Both the position numbers and the translations under genes were made by a program. This document shows positions 1 through 7,568 of a stretch of 12,235 nt of DNA, in pieces (position 1 is the first letter of the stretch; each line of letters begins with the position of its first letter). Below the pieces are notes generated by a model. The model ran no database searches, was not told where the DNA came from, and worked only from the letters and a program-made list of their open reading frames with translations. Source of the DNA: an uncultured Calothrix sp. (GTDB lineage: Bacteria > Cyanobacteriota > Cyanobacteriia > Cyanobacteriales > Nostocaceae); NCBI GenBank assembly GCA_937884685.1, contig CAKZYM010000109.1, positions 1 to 12,235 of the forward strand, read 5' to 3'.

Positions 1-3000
1 AGGTTGGAGTAACCCTGTACAAGCAATTGCTGTTAGCGCTTTGGGGTTACATTTTTTCTACGGTCGCTTAAATTTATATAGTTTCAAAAAGGATTTAACT
101 ACTTTCTTTGCGATTGGATTGCAGTCAATGTTTCTGGGGTGGAGATTATTACCCTACGAATTTCAATCTTCAATAATTACATTTGCTGTTCAATTAACTA
201 ATTCTCAAGAAAATTATTGGACATTACTAAGTGTCGGATTATTCCCCTATGTTATTTTCATGGTGGGATTTACAAATCATTTGAGAAAAACGCAGCAGAA
301 GTTCAAGGTAGTAGAAGCATCTTCCTTATCTCCTGAAGAATCCAACGAGCAGGATAATTTTAAACCCGGTCAGCAAAGTAATTCTAAATCTAGCAAGCAA
401 AATAATTATAAATCTAGCGAGCAAACTAATTATAAATCTAGCAAGCAAAATAATTATAAATCCAGCAAGCAAGATGCTCTCACTACTAAAAATAAACTTG
501 ATTTAGCAAGCTTCGGTGAAATATTAACGTTAATCCTAGGAATTACTTTAACCACAATCTCTTTAGAAAATCCCACATTACGCTCTATAAATTTACTTTT
601 ATCTACAAATACCCTAGCAATAGTCACCTATCAAAAATTAAAACAAATATTTTCTACCTCTTCTCCCCACTCTACCCAATCCTACCCCTTCCTCACTTAC
701 CTAACTCACATCACCGCAATACTTACCCTTTTCTCTTGGATAAATTTATTCTTCCCAACTATTTCACAACAGGTTTGGGCTGTTATTTGCTTGGTTGTGA
801 TGGTAGCGGAATGGTTATTCAGTGTGAGTGATGGAGTTTGGCAACGTAGCGCATGGCACATCGGTTTGGCTCTTGCGGGTTTGAGCTATTTGCTATTACT
901 TATGGATTTTGAATTTGCTGGGAATAATATTTTTATCAATCAACCCAGTTTGATGAATCAATCACCTTGGGGATTAACTTGGTTAGTCACACCCGTAACG
1001 CTGACGATTATAGGTAGTCGTAATAGAGAAGCAGGAAAAAATAAGCAAATAATTAGTGTCTCAGCAATCATCCTTGCTCAGCTTTTAACTTTACCCTTAT
1101 CAACCGTTAGCTTGATTAGTTTAGCGGTAGGTGTGGTGACGATGTTTGTAAATACCAGATACTTAAGGAATAAACAGTCTGCAATCATTACAGTAGGTTT
1201 TGGCTTAAGCTTTATTGCTGCTGGTCTGTGGGAATTTACTTCTTTATCTTACGCGGGTTGGTTTGTATTCTTTGCAGTTACTACTTTATGTTTGTGGATT
1301 ACTCGTAAGTTCTTGCAGCGAGGAAATGAATTAGCAAACATATATGCAGTCGCTACAGACTTCTGGGGTAGTGGAATTTGCGGTTGTGAGTTGGTGCTGT
1401 TAAGTATTCACGCAATATCGATTTACTGGTTTGGTGAATCCGATATTTTATTATGTGCGATTTCCGCAGTTATTACTTTATTAGCTTTAGCTTTTCGTCA
1501 TTTCTACGAATCCACAAACTGGACTTTTTACGGTATTGGTTGGAGTGTGGAATTATTGCAATTGTATTTGATTGAGATATTTGAATTCGGAATTTATGAG
1601 GTTACTAACAATGGTTCACCTCAACTTATTTATCTTGCGGTTGGAAATATTGGTTTAGGTTTAATTACGCAATATATCGGTGAATGGCTGCAAAGTAAGC
1701 ACTATTCTGAAGACCTCCTACCCGACCGCTGGCATATTCTACCTTTGCTATATGCTGGTTTTGGGGTGTTGCTGCGCTATAACACCTTTGATAGCTGGAC
1801 TGGTTTATCGACCCTGGCTGTTGCTTGGATTGTAATCAGTATCGGAAAGCGCAACAAAAAGTTAAAGCCACTACTGTATTTCGGACTAGTTGGGGTATCA
1901 ATTGCAGCATATGAGCTATTATTCTATCAACTCCAACAAGCAGCGGGTAGCGGTACGGTTGGTGATGGTTGGATTATTTTCGCTACCTTAGCTACAGGTA
2001 TTGCTTACGCTTATCGTTTCTTATCACCTTGGTTAACAAGTTATTTAAAGGTGAGTTTCCAAGAATTGAAAATGTTTGCTCATTTTCATTGGGGTTTGGG
2101 TAGTGTATTGCTAGCAGCAACATTAAGGAGTCCGGTAACAGCTTATCAATTAGCACTCTTCGCGGGATTATTATTAAGCTGCTACGCAATATTTGAAGGA
2201 AAACAAACAAATCGTCGCAATTTATCACTATCAGAAGCAAATTCGAGAATAATTACAGAAGCAGATATTTGGGTTTACATTGGTTTAATACAAATCGCTT
2301 GTTTCAGATACTTTATCCCACCAGCTTCTGTAGTTAGCGTTTTCTTGCAACAAATACGTCCTTGGATAGCAGGAGTTTCTTGTATTTTTGGTTATTTACT
2401 CTACATGTTACCTTGGCAGCGTTGGGGCTGGCCCAAAAGACCTTGGCAAATAACTGCATATATTCTCCCGTTATTTTATCTATGGGAAACCAGAATACAA
2501 ATTTATTCTATTTCTTTATTACTTGTAGCCGGTTACTATATTTTGATTGCTAAAATAGCTCATAAAATTCGCTTTACCTACCTCAGTTTAGCGTTAGTTA
2601 ATTGGGTATTATGGCGTTGGTATATCGATTTAAACTTAACTGATGCTCTATGGTATATTTCCTCAGTCAGCTTATCTTTACTGTATATCGCTCAATTTGA
2701 TTCGCTACTGAAACTACCGCAAAACAAAATATATCGTCACGGGTTACGAATATTAGCTACTGTAATGATTTGTGGATATGCAACTGTATTCCATCAAAAT
2801 GTATTTTGGATACCAGGAATTTTGAGTTTGCTGGCGATATTTGCGGGTTTAGGATTAAAAATACGTGCTTTTTTATATGTTGGTACGACATCATTTTTAA
2901 TCACAGCTTTCTATCATTTGGTTATATTTACCTTCGATTATCCCTTTATTAAATGGGTAGTAGGTTTACTAGTAGGAATTACATTGATTTTCATCGCAGC

Positions 3001-3076
3001 CAACTTTGAAGGTCGTCGTCAGCAGTTAAATATCCTGATTCGCAATATTAATACTGAATTTAAAGAATGGGAGTGA
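1..3076 (+). CDS. Large polytopic membrane protein of unknown function, 5' end missing
   Basis: The reading frame is open from the left edge (first full codon at 2) to a TGA at 3074-3076, giving 1024 visible residues. A TTG at 41 could be read as a start, but nothing marks it as one and coding-like sequence (WSNPVQAIAVSA) runs through it, so the gene most likely begins outside the window. Apart from one linker, the protein is an almost unbroken series of hydrophobic segments rich in Leu, Ile, Trp, Phe and Tyr separated by short loops, which suggests roughly 25 or more membrane helices. I see no catalytic, nucleotide-binding or transporter signature and do not recognise the family. It resembles the very large, uncharacterised integral membrane proteins found in cyanobacteria. 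A hydrophilic Ser/Lys/Asn/Gln linker made of 8-residue repeats (353-472) interrupts the helices. It ends in charged, probably cytoplasmic residues (NTEFKEWE). Function unknown; that it is a real gene is near certain from its length. Confidence 0.85.
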   Translation, partial: GWSNPVQAIAVSALGLHFFYGRLNLYSFKKDLTTFFAIGLQSMFLGWRLLPYEFQSSIITFAVQLTNSQENYWTLLSVGLFPYVIFMVGFTNHLRKTQQKFKVVEASSLSPEESNEQDNFKPGQQSNSKSSKQNNYKSSEQTNYKSSKQNNYKSSKQDALTTKNKLDLASFGEILTLILGITLTTISLENPTLRSINLLLSTNTLAIVTYQKLKQIFSTSSPHSTQSYPFLTYLTHITAILTLFSWINLFFPTISQQVWAVICLVVMVAEWLFSVSDGVWQRSAWHIGLALAGLSYLLLLMDFEFAGNNIFINQPSLMNQSPWGLTWLVTPVTLTIIGSRNREAGKNKQIISVSAIILAQLLTLPLSTVSLISLAVGVVTMFVNTRYLRNKQSAIITVGFGLSFIAAGLWEFTSLSYAGWFVFFAVTTLCLWITRKFLQRGNELANIYAVATDFWGSGICGCELVLLSIHAISIYWFGESDILLCAISAVITLLALAFRHFYESTNWTFYGIGWSVELLQLYLIEIFEFGIYEVTNNGSPQLIYLAVGNIGLGLITQYIGEWLQSKHYSEDLLPDRWHILPLLYAGFGVLLRYNTFDSWTGLSTLAVAWIVISIGKRNKKLKPLLYFGLVGVSIAAYELLFYQLQQAAGSGTVGDGWIIFATLATGIAYAYRFLSPWLTSYLKVSFQELKMFAHFHWGLGSVLLAATLRSPVTAYQLALFAGLLLSCYAIFEGKQTNRRNLSLSEANSRIITEADIWVYIGLIQIACFRYFIPPASVVSVFLQQIRPWIAGVSCIFGYLLYMLPWQRWGWPKRPWQITAYILPLFYLWETRIQIYSISLLLVAGYYILIAKIAHKIRFTYLSLALVNWVLWRWYIDLNLTDALWYISSVSLSLLYIAQFDSLLKLPQNKIYRHGLRILATVMICGYATVFHQNVFWIPGILSLLAIFAGLGLKIRAFLYVGTTSFLITAFYHLVIFTFDYPFIKWVVGLLVGITLIFIAANFEGRRQQLNILIRNINTEFKEWE
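353..472 (+). repeat. 24-bp coding minisatellite, five copies
   Basis: Five in-frame 24-bp units start at 353, 377, 401, 425 and 449. They encode DNFKPGQQ, SNSKSSKQ, NNYKSSEQ, TNYKSSKQ and NNYKSSKQ. The first is diverged and the last three are nearly identical in DNA, as expected from recent slippage or unequal exchange. The tract forms a flexible, positively charged linker between hydrophobic blocks of the membrane protein. It runs directly into AGCAAGATGCTCT (468-480), a motif that recurs in the spacer after ftsH. Confidence 0.9.
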
Positions 3077-3078
3077 AT

Positions 3079-3120
3079 TAATCATCAAGCTGTAATTATC
3101 AACTACTGTCTGGATGATTA
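3079..3120 (+). terminator. Possible weak terminator after the membrane protein gene
   Basis: TAATCATC (3079-3086) can pair with GATGATTA (3113-3120) just after the stop codon. The loop is long (26 nt), the stem is AT-rich and no proper U-tract follows (ATTTATAG), so this is only a weak candidate. Confidence 0.25.
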
Positions 3121-3137
3121 TTTATAGATAAAAATAC

Positions 3138-3282
3138 CGGAGCATCCCAAATATGTAAATTTATTTTTTAGTAGTGCGTTATAAGTGTGTCCGACAGGAC
3201 ATGCATCTTGCTCACTAGCAGCTAGTAGGGAGCGAGACGCTTTCACTAAGAATTTTATTTTTACCTGCATTGGGATGCTCCC
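3138..3282. mobile_element. MITE-like non-coding element, 145 bp, with terminal inverted repeats and 8-bp flanking direct repeats
   Basis: GGAGCATCCCAA at 3139-3150 is the exact reverse complement of TTGGGATGCTCC at 3270-3281, and imperfect similarity continues inward for about 20 more bases. The segment is flanked by identical 8-bp sequences, AAAAATAC at 3130-3137 and again at 3283-3290, which fits a target-site duplication. The interior has no ORF but contains TGTCC-gaca-GGACA and a larger nested hairpin (3203-3240). The size, inverted ends and flanking duplication fit a miniature inverted-repeat transposable element moved in trans by a full-length IS. The parent IS is not identifiable here. 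It lies in the gene-free stretch 3077-3563 upstream of ftsH. Confidence 0.7.
3203..3240. repeat. Nested hairpin inside the MITE-like element
   Basis: GCATCTTGCTC (3203-3213) pairs with GAGCGAGACGC (3230-3240) with one mismatch and one wobble. Inside it, ACTAGC and GCTAGT (3214-3226) form a second perfect stem around a single base. The outer left arm is the reverse complement of GAGCAAGATGC, a motif found twice more in the window. Confidence 0.7.
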
Positions 3283-3305
3283 AAAAATACTGGCAGCTTT
3301 GTAAG

Positions 3306-3332
3306 TTATAAGCGTCTTTTATATGCTTATAA
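3306..3332. repeat. Inverted repeat in the ftsH upstream region
   Basis: TTATAAGC (3306-3313) and GCTTATAA (3325-3332) form a perfect 8-bp stem with an 11-nt loop. No U-tract follows on either strand, so a terminator is unlikely; it could be an operator or a remnant repeat. The rest of 3291-3563 is AT-rich leader and promoter DNA with no clear -35/-10 pair; a weak 6-bp hairpin (TAGCCC 3488-3493 with GGGCTA 3509-3514) lies closer to ftsH. Confidence 0.4.
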
Positions 3333-3563
3333 AATCACTATATCAAACAATAAAAAAAGACTTAATTCTTACAGTGAAATGCAAATAATGCTACAAACTT
3401 CTCGATTTTAGTATAAAAATAATTCAGTAAATTCTAACAGTCATCAGGTTAACATTAAAATAGCATAATTAAAATTATACTAGTAAATAGCCCTTTATTT
3501 CATTGTTCGGGCTAAATATAAGGTTCGCGATACAGCCTTTTGACTTAAGAGTAAAACCTAAAA

Positions 3564-5447
3564 ATGCAAATTGAAAAGGATGGATATCCAAATCCGGAAA
3601 AACAAGGTAACTTTGGTGGTTGTTTGTTTACAGTTGTATTGTTATTCATATTTTTAGGTTTTTTCCCTTTATTTAATAGTCCTAGTAAAACAGAGGTTCC
3701 TTACAGTCAATTCCGGAGTCAAATAAGAGAAGGTAAAGTCGGTGAAGTTATAGTCGGAAAAAATAAAGTAGAATACTTTCTCAAAACAGATTTAGAAAAA
3801 GCGAAAAAATCTCAATCTGGTAAAATTACTCGTCCAGAGCAAGTTTACGTAACCGTTCCTTTACCAGAAGACCAAACTTTACCAAAGTTGCTAGAAGATA
3901 ATAACGTCAAATTTGGGGTTCGACCCAATGGTAGTGGGGGAAACTGGATTTTTGCAGCTTTAGGCTGGTTCATTCCACCACTTTTATTCTTCTTAATAAT
4001 AGGTTGGTTCGCTAGCCGCGTTCAAAGTGGAGGTGGCTCTAACCCTCTAGACGCTACTAAAAGTAAAGCTAGAGTATACTTAGGAGATGCTAACGGAGCT
4101 ATCACCTTTGCTGATGTTGCTGGAATCGACGAAGCGAAAGCAGAATTACAAGAAGTAGTTGATTTCCTTAAAAATCCTGATAGATATACTCAAATAGGAG
4201 CGAAAATTCCCAAAGGAGTTTTATTAGTCGGGCCACCAGGAACAGGTAAAACTCTTCTAGCTAAAGCAGTTGCTGGAGAAGCTGGGGTTCCGTTTATCAA
4301 TGTGTCTGGTTCTGAATTTATCGAGATGTTTGTAGGGGTAGGTGCAGCAAGAGTTCGCGATATGTTTGAACAGGCTAAGCAGTTGTCTCCCTGTATTCTA
4401 TTTATCGATGAGTTAGATGCTATAGGTAAATCTAGAAGTGATGGTGGGGTGTTTGCTTCCAGCAATGAAGAAAGAGAGCAAACCCTGAATCAGATGTTAA
4501 CTCAGATGGATGGATTTGAAGCGAATACAGGAATAATTATTATCGCTGCAACCAACCGACCAGAAATATTAGACCAAGCTTTGCTTCGTCCAGGACGCTT
4601 TGATAGACAGGTAGTTGTAGACCGTCCCGACAAGCTGGGACGTTTGGCAATCTTACAAGTACATACGCGACAAATTCAGTTGCAAGAGAACATAGATTTA
4701 AGCCTAATTGCAGCACGTACACCAGGTTTTGCAGGTGCAGATTTAGCTAACCTAGTAAACGAAGCAGCACTATTAGCAGCTAGAAATCATCGAGAAGCGG
4801 TAACAATCGCAGACTTTAACGAAGCTTTAGAGAGAGTCATAGCAGGATTAGAGAAAAAATCTCGCGTACTCAACGAAACTGAAAGAAAAATAGTTGCTTA
4901 CCACGAATGCGGTCATGCAATAGTCGGTGCATTAGTATCAGGTCAAGTAGAAAAAATTTCCATTATTCCCAGAGGTGTAGGTGCTTTAGGCTACACATTG
5001 CAGCTACCACAAGAAGACAGATTTTTGATGTTAGAAGGTGAACTACGAGGTAGAATTACTACCTTGTTAGGTGGACGTAGTGCTGAAGAAGTAGTGTTTG
5101 GTCAAGTTTCCACAGGAGCAAGCGACGACATTCAAAAAGCAACCGATTTAGCCGAACAAGCGGTTACGGTTTACGGTATGAGCCAGAAACTAGGACCGAT
5201 TGCAATGGAAAAACCACAATCTTCATTTTTAGGTTCACCAAATGCTCGTCGTTCAGTAAGCTCCATAGTTGCAGCAGCAATTGATAGAGAAGTCAAAGAA
5301 ATAATTGAAAATGCTCATCATCAAGCTATATTGATTCTCAAAACAAATCGCGACCTACTCGAAGAAATGACCCAACATCTTTTAGAACAAGAAGTTTTAG
5401 AAGGTGAAGAATTGCATTCCTATTTGAATCGAGTCAAAGCTCCGTAG
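3564..5447 (+). CDS. ftsH: ATP-dependent zinc metalloprotease FtsH
   Basis: This is a membrane-anchored AAA+ protease that unfolds and degrades damaged or unassembled membrane proteins; in cyanobacteria FtsH hexamers act in thylakoid and plasma membranes, including D1 turnover in photosystem II repair. The 627 residues match the usual length. A first membrane helix spans about 20-37, an FtsH extracellular domain about 40-127, and a second helix about 128-150. The AAA module shows Walker A GPPGTGKT (223-230), Walker B FIDELD (D282, E283) and the second region of homology TNRPEILDQALLRPGRFDR with arginine fingers R342 and R345. The peptidase shows HECGH (H447, E448, H451), with D522 in STGASDDIQKA as the likely third zinc ligand. 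All catalytic residues are present. The ATG at 3564 has only a weak purine stretch (AAGAG, 3547-3551) ahead of it. Cyanobacteria carry about four paralogues, and I cannot assign which one this is. Confidence 0.97.
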   Translation: MQIEKDGYPNPEKQGNFGGCLFTVVLLFIFLGFFPLFNSPSKTEVPYSQFRSQIREGKVGEVIVGKNKVEYFLKTDLEKAKKSQSGKITRPEQVYVTVPLPEDQTLPKLLEDNNVKFGVRPNGSGGNWIFAALGWFIPPLLFFLIIGWFASRVQSGGGSNPLDATKSKARVYLGDANGAITFADVAGIDEAKAELQEVVDFLKNPDRYTQIGAKIPKGVLLVGPPGTGKTLLAKAVAGEAGVPFINVSGSEFIEMFVGVGAARVRDMFEQAKQLSPCILFIDELDAIGKSRSDGGVFASSNEEREQTLNQMLTQMDGFEANTGIIIIAATNRPEILDQALLRPGRFDRQVVVDRPDKLGRLAILQVHTRQIQLQENIDLSLIAARTPGFAGADLANLVNEAALLAARNHREAVTIADFNEALERVIAGLEKKSRVLNETERKIVAYHECGHAIVGALVSGQVEKISIIPRGVGALGYTLQLPQEDRFLMLEGELRGRITTLLGGRSAEEVVFGQVSTGASDDIQKATDLAEQAVTVYGMSQKLGPIAMEKPQSSFLGSPNARRSVSSIVAAAIDREVKEIIENAHHQAILILKTNRDLLEEMTQHLLEQEVLEGEELHSYLNRVKAP

Positions 5448-5475
5448 AATGAAGAGAGGGTGACAAGGGGACAAG

Positions 5476-5502
5476 AGAGCAAGATGCTCTGACTACGAAA
5501 AT
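5476..5502. repeat. Dispersed palindromic repeat containing AGCAAGATGCTCT
   Basis: AGAGCA (5476-5481) and TGCTCT (5485-5490) form a 6-bp hairpin with loop AGA. The stretch 5478-5502 matches 468-492, inside the membrane protein gene, at 22 of 25 positions. It follows a purine-rich run (AAGAGAGGGTGACAAGGGG) typical of cyanobacterial intergenic repeat DNA. Confidence 0.65.
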
Positions 5503-5544
5503 TAAATAAGGTTGCTATATTACTTATAATTTCTAACTCTCGTA

Positions 5545-5565
5545 AAGACGTAGCAGTGCTACGTC
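5545..5565. repeat. Palindromic repeat, copy 1 (AGACGTAGC / GCTACGTCT)
   Basis: AGACGTAGC (5545-5553) pairs perfectly with GCTACGTCT (5557-5565) around AGT, followed by CTAC. A second copy at 12019-12041 has the same loop and flank. The two differ at one base in each arm, and those two changes preserve pairing. With no U-tract directly after it, it is more likely a dispersed repeat than a terminator for ftsH. Confidence 0.75.
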
Positions 5566-5582
5566 TCTACAATTTTTAATTT

Positions 5583-5602
5583 AAAATCCAAAATCTAAAA
5601 TT
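5583..5602. repeat. Degenerate CCAAAAT heptamer repeat
   Basis: AAAATCCAAAATCTAAAATT directly precedes the dGTPase start codon. It is the complement of the TTTTGGA heptamer family seen as five perfect copies at 8481-8515, with one base changed in the second unit. Its position leaves no room for a Shine-Dalgarno sequence for the next gene. Confidence 0.55.
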
Positions 5603-5605
5603 ATT

Positions 5606-6925
5606 ATGATGCAATGGCAGCGACTTTTAACAAGACAGAGATTGGGTAAAAATAGTCCAATTGATTCCGAGTCTGTACGGACTTGTTTTCAAAGAGATTA
5701 TGACCGTCTAGTGTTTTCTTCTCCCTTTCGTCGATTAAAAGACAAAACTCAAGTTTATTCTTTATCAGAAAACGATTATTTACGTACTCGCTTGATTCAC
5801 AGTATCGAAGTTTCTTGTGTCGGTCGGTCGCTAGGTACAATTGTCGGAACCGAAATTATTAAAAGACATAATCTTAAAGACTATAATCCCTCAGACTTTG
5901 GAGATATAGTTTCCGCTGCAAGTCTCGCTCACGACATTGGTAATCCTCCTTTTGGTCATGCTGGGGAAGATGCGATTCAAAGCGGTTTTAAGAATTGGTA
6001 TGCAACTCTACAAATGTCTCTCAACGAAATACAAGAGAGCGACTTTAATTTATTTGAAGGTAATGCTCAGGGATTCCGGATTATCAGCAATCTGGAAATG
6101 CAGCCTAGAAAAGGGGGAATGCAGCTTACCTGTGCAACTCTCGCAGCTTTTGCAAAGTATCCAAAAGAATCATATATACCCGAACATATACTTAATGGTT
6201 ATCAAGGTAAAAGTATTGCAAAATATAATTTTTTTCAAGCCGAAAAAGAGCTATTTACAGAAGTTGCACAAACAGTAGGACTGATTCGTCGTCATAATCA
6301 AGTTGCATGGTGGGCTAGACATCCATTGGCTTTTTTGATGGAAGCAGCAGACGATATTTGCTATCTAATTGTAGATGTAGAAGATGGCTTCCGTATGAGA
6401 TATATTTCTTTTGAGAGTGCAAAACAATTACTCAACGCTATAGCTCAACGTTCGGAATCTGACATAGAAGCGCAAACAAATACTGATGAAGAACAAATTA
6501 AATATTTACGCGCTCGTGCTATTAGCAAACTAGTAAAAGATATTGCTGAGATATTTCTATTAAAAGAACCAGAAATGTTAACCGGTGAATTTGACACCGA
6601 ATTATTAGCATTGAGTCAATATGCTGACATACTTGAAAATATACGTTCTGAAACTAGAAATAAAGTAATAAACAATCCAGAAGTTGTTAGTACTCGTATC
6701 GCTGGACATGAAGTGTTAGTGCATTTGTTTAATGAATTTGCTAATGCTGTTTTATCCAAAGGAGACAAAGCCGAAATTCTCAAACAAATAATACCCCAGC
6801 AATATCTTCTTAGTGAAAGTGAAAATTTGTATGGCAAAATTCTTCAAGTCACCGATTTTATTTCTGGAATGACTGATTCCTACGCTAAGAATTTATTTAA
6901 GAAGCTCAAAGGAATTTCTTTGTAG
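5606..6925 (+). CDS. dgt: dGTPase-family HD-domain dNTP triphosphohydrolase
   Basis: Enzymes of this family cleave dGTP (some members act on several dNTPs) to the nucleoside and tripolyphosphate, and so influence dNTP pools. The metal-binding HD signature is complete: H65 in RLIHSIEVS, H109-D110 in SLAHDIGNPPFGHAGE, and D249/D250 in EAADDICYLIVDVEDG. The family motif EGNAQGFRII follows the HD region. The N-terminus (DSESVRTCFQRDYDRLVFSSPFRRLKDKTQV) is also typical. At 439 residues it belongs to the shorter class; the E. coli enzyme is about 505. ATG codons at 5606 and 5609 are both possible starts and neither has a Shine-Dalgarno sequence, since an AT-rich repeat abuts them. It lies 158 bp after ftsH on the same strand, but the repeat-filled gap argues against a tight operon. 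Substrate preference cannot be read from the sequence. Confidence 0.93.
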   Translation: MMQWQRLLTRQRLGKNSPIDSESVRTCFQRDYDRLVFSSPFRRLKDKTQVYSLSENDYLRTRLIHSIEVSCVGRSLGTIVGTEIIKRHNLKDYNPSDFGDIVSAASLAHDIGNPPFGHAGEDAIQSGFKNWYATLQMSLNEIQESDFNLFEGNAQGFRIISNLEMQPRKGGMQLTCATLAAFAKYPKESYIPEHILNGYQGKSIAKYNFFQAEKELFTEVAQTVGLIRRHNQVAWWARHPLAFLMEAADDICYLIVDVEDGFRMRYISFESAKQLLNAIAQRSESDIEAQTNTDEEQIKYLRARAISKLVKDIAEIFLLKEPEMLTGEFDTELLALSQYADILENIRSETRNKVINNPEVVSTRIAGHEVLVHLFNEFANAVLSKGDKAEILKQIIPQQYLLSESENLYGKILQVTDFISGMTDSYAKNLFKKLKGISL

Positions 6926-6951
6926 ATATTTATCATAATTAGGTATACTAA

Positions 6952-6985
6952 AAACCCGGCTTTTTGAAAAAACCGGGTTTATTTT
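6952..6985 (+). terminator. Rho-independent terminator of the dGTPase gene
   Basis: AAACCCGG (6952-6959) pairs with CCGGGTTT (6973-6980), and the intervening CTTTTTGAAAAAA can extend the stem by T-A pairs. ATTTTA follows. It lies 26 bp after the stop codon. The stem is GC-rich at its core, and this is one of the two clearest terminators in the window. Confidence 0.85.
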
Positions 6986-7144
6986 ACTTGCTCAAATTAA
7001 ATTCTGCTATTAGCTTAAACAGAAGTAAAATCACTTTGCTCAAAAACTGCTATTTACCTGATTCAAAGTAGCTAAAACCTGATTACCTAATCATAAATTG
7101 GAGTTAGTCTTACCCGAATCAAAATTATAATTGTAAAATCTGTT

Positions 7145-7176
7145 TTTACTGTAGTTAAAGTTTACTGTAGTTAAAG
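7145..7176. repeat. Perfect 16-bp tandem duplication
   Basis: TTTACTGTAGTTAAAG occurs at 7145-7160 and again at 7161-7176 with no spacer, followed by another TTT. Nothing else recognisable lies in the gene-free DNA from 6986 to 7210. Confidence 0.9.
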
Positions 7177-7210
7177 TTTGACGTTGCTGTTAGCGCAGTG
7201 TGACTGTTAA

Positions 7211-7450
7211 TCTAATATTTCTTTCAATCAAAAATTATTCAAGTACAAAAGCTTTGTTGGAGCGACTTTTGCTTATAATGATATCAAAGGTGAATCTACA
7301 ACTGTAAGAATTATTTATGAATCCGATATTCCCGGTTCAATTAAACTTCGCAAACCAACTCTTCAAAATAACTTTCCTACTTGTCCTGTAGGTACATCTT
7401 CTTTGGGTCACTATAGTCCCGGAGTAAAAAGGGAAGACAATTACCAATGA
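7211..7450 (+). pseudogene. Unrecognised coding remnant without a start codon
   Basis: This frame is open for 79 codons between a TAA at 7208-7210 and a TGA at 7448-7450, but it has no ATG or GTG, and its only TTG is close to the end. The translation looks like real protein: KLFKYKSFVGATFAYNDIK, then residues with TTVRIIYESDIPGSIKLRKP, then NNFPTCPVGTSSLGHYSPG. Its mixed, structured composition differs from the AT-driven Lys/Asn/Ile runs of random frames here. Its last few codons run into an intergenic repeat (AATTACCAATGA...), so the original C-terminus may have been replaced. I do not recognise the family. The most likely reading is a decayed 3' fragment of a gene; an unusual start codon or chance cannot be excluded. 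Confidence 0.45.
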
Positions 7451-7451
7451 A

Positions 7452-7498
7452 CAATTATCAATGAAATATCGATAATTGATAATTGATGACTGATAATT
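7452..7498. repeat. Intergenic inverted repeat of the ATTGATAATTG type
   Basis: CAATTATCAAT (7452-7462) pairs perfectly with ATTGATAATTG (7475-7485) over a 12-nt loop, and a further partial copy (TGATAATTGA) follows. This kind of repeat is common in spacers of filamentous cyanobacteria. It could work as a bidirectional transcript end between the remnant and rpsU, but there is no GC core. Confidence 0.6.
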
Positions 7499-7522
7499 GA
7501 CCCACCACAATGCTTGGATAAC

Positions 7523-7551
7523 AAATTTTCTTAATTTTTACAAGAAAATTT
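7523..7551 (-). terminator. Possible AT-rich terminator of rpsU
   Basis: AAATTTTCTT (7523-7532) pairs perfectly with AAGAAAATTT (7542-7551), loop 9 nt, located 18 bp past the rpsU stop on the - strand. The stem holds almost no G or C and the following bases (GTTATCC on the - strand) are not a U-tract, so termination activity is doubtful. Confidence 0.35.
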
Positions 7552-7568
7552 TTGTGAATATTAGCTTT

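Noticed and set aside
1992..2952. Short frames inside the membrane protein gene on both strands
   Set aside because: They overlap a long, clearly coding frame and show no protein-like features of their own.
3306..3332. Terminator upstream of ftsH
   Set aside because: The stem is perfect but AT-rich and no T-run follows on either strand; listed only as an inverted repeat.
3449..3481. ftsH promoter TTAACA ... TATACT
   Set aside because: The spacing is 21 bp, too long for a standard sigma-70 promoter, so not called.
5604..5840. 78-codon - strand frame over the start of the dGTPase gene
   Set aside because: It is antisense to a well-supported gene.
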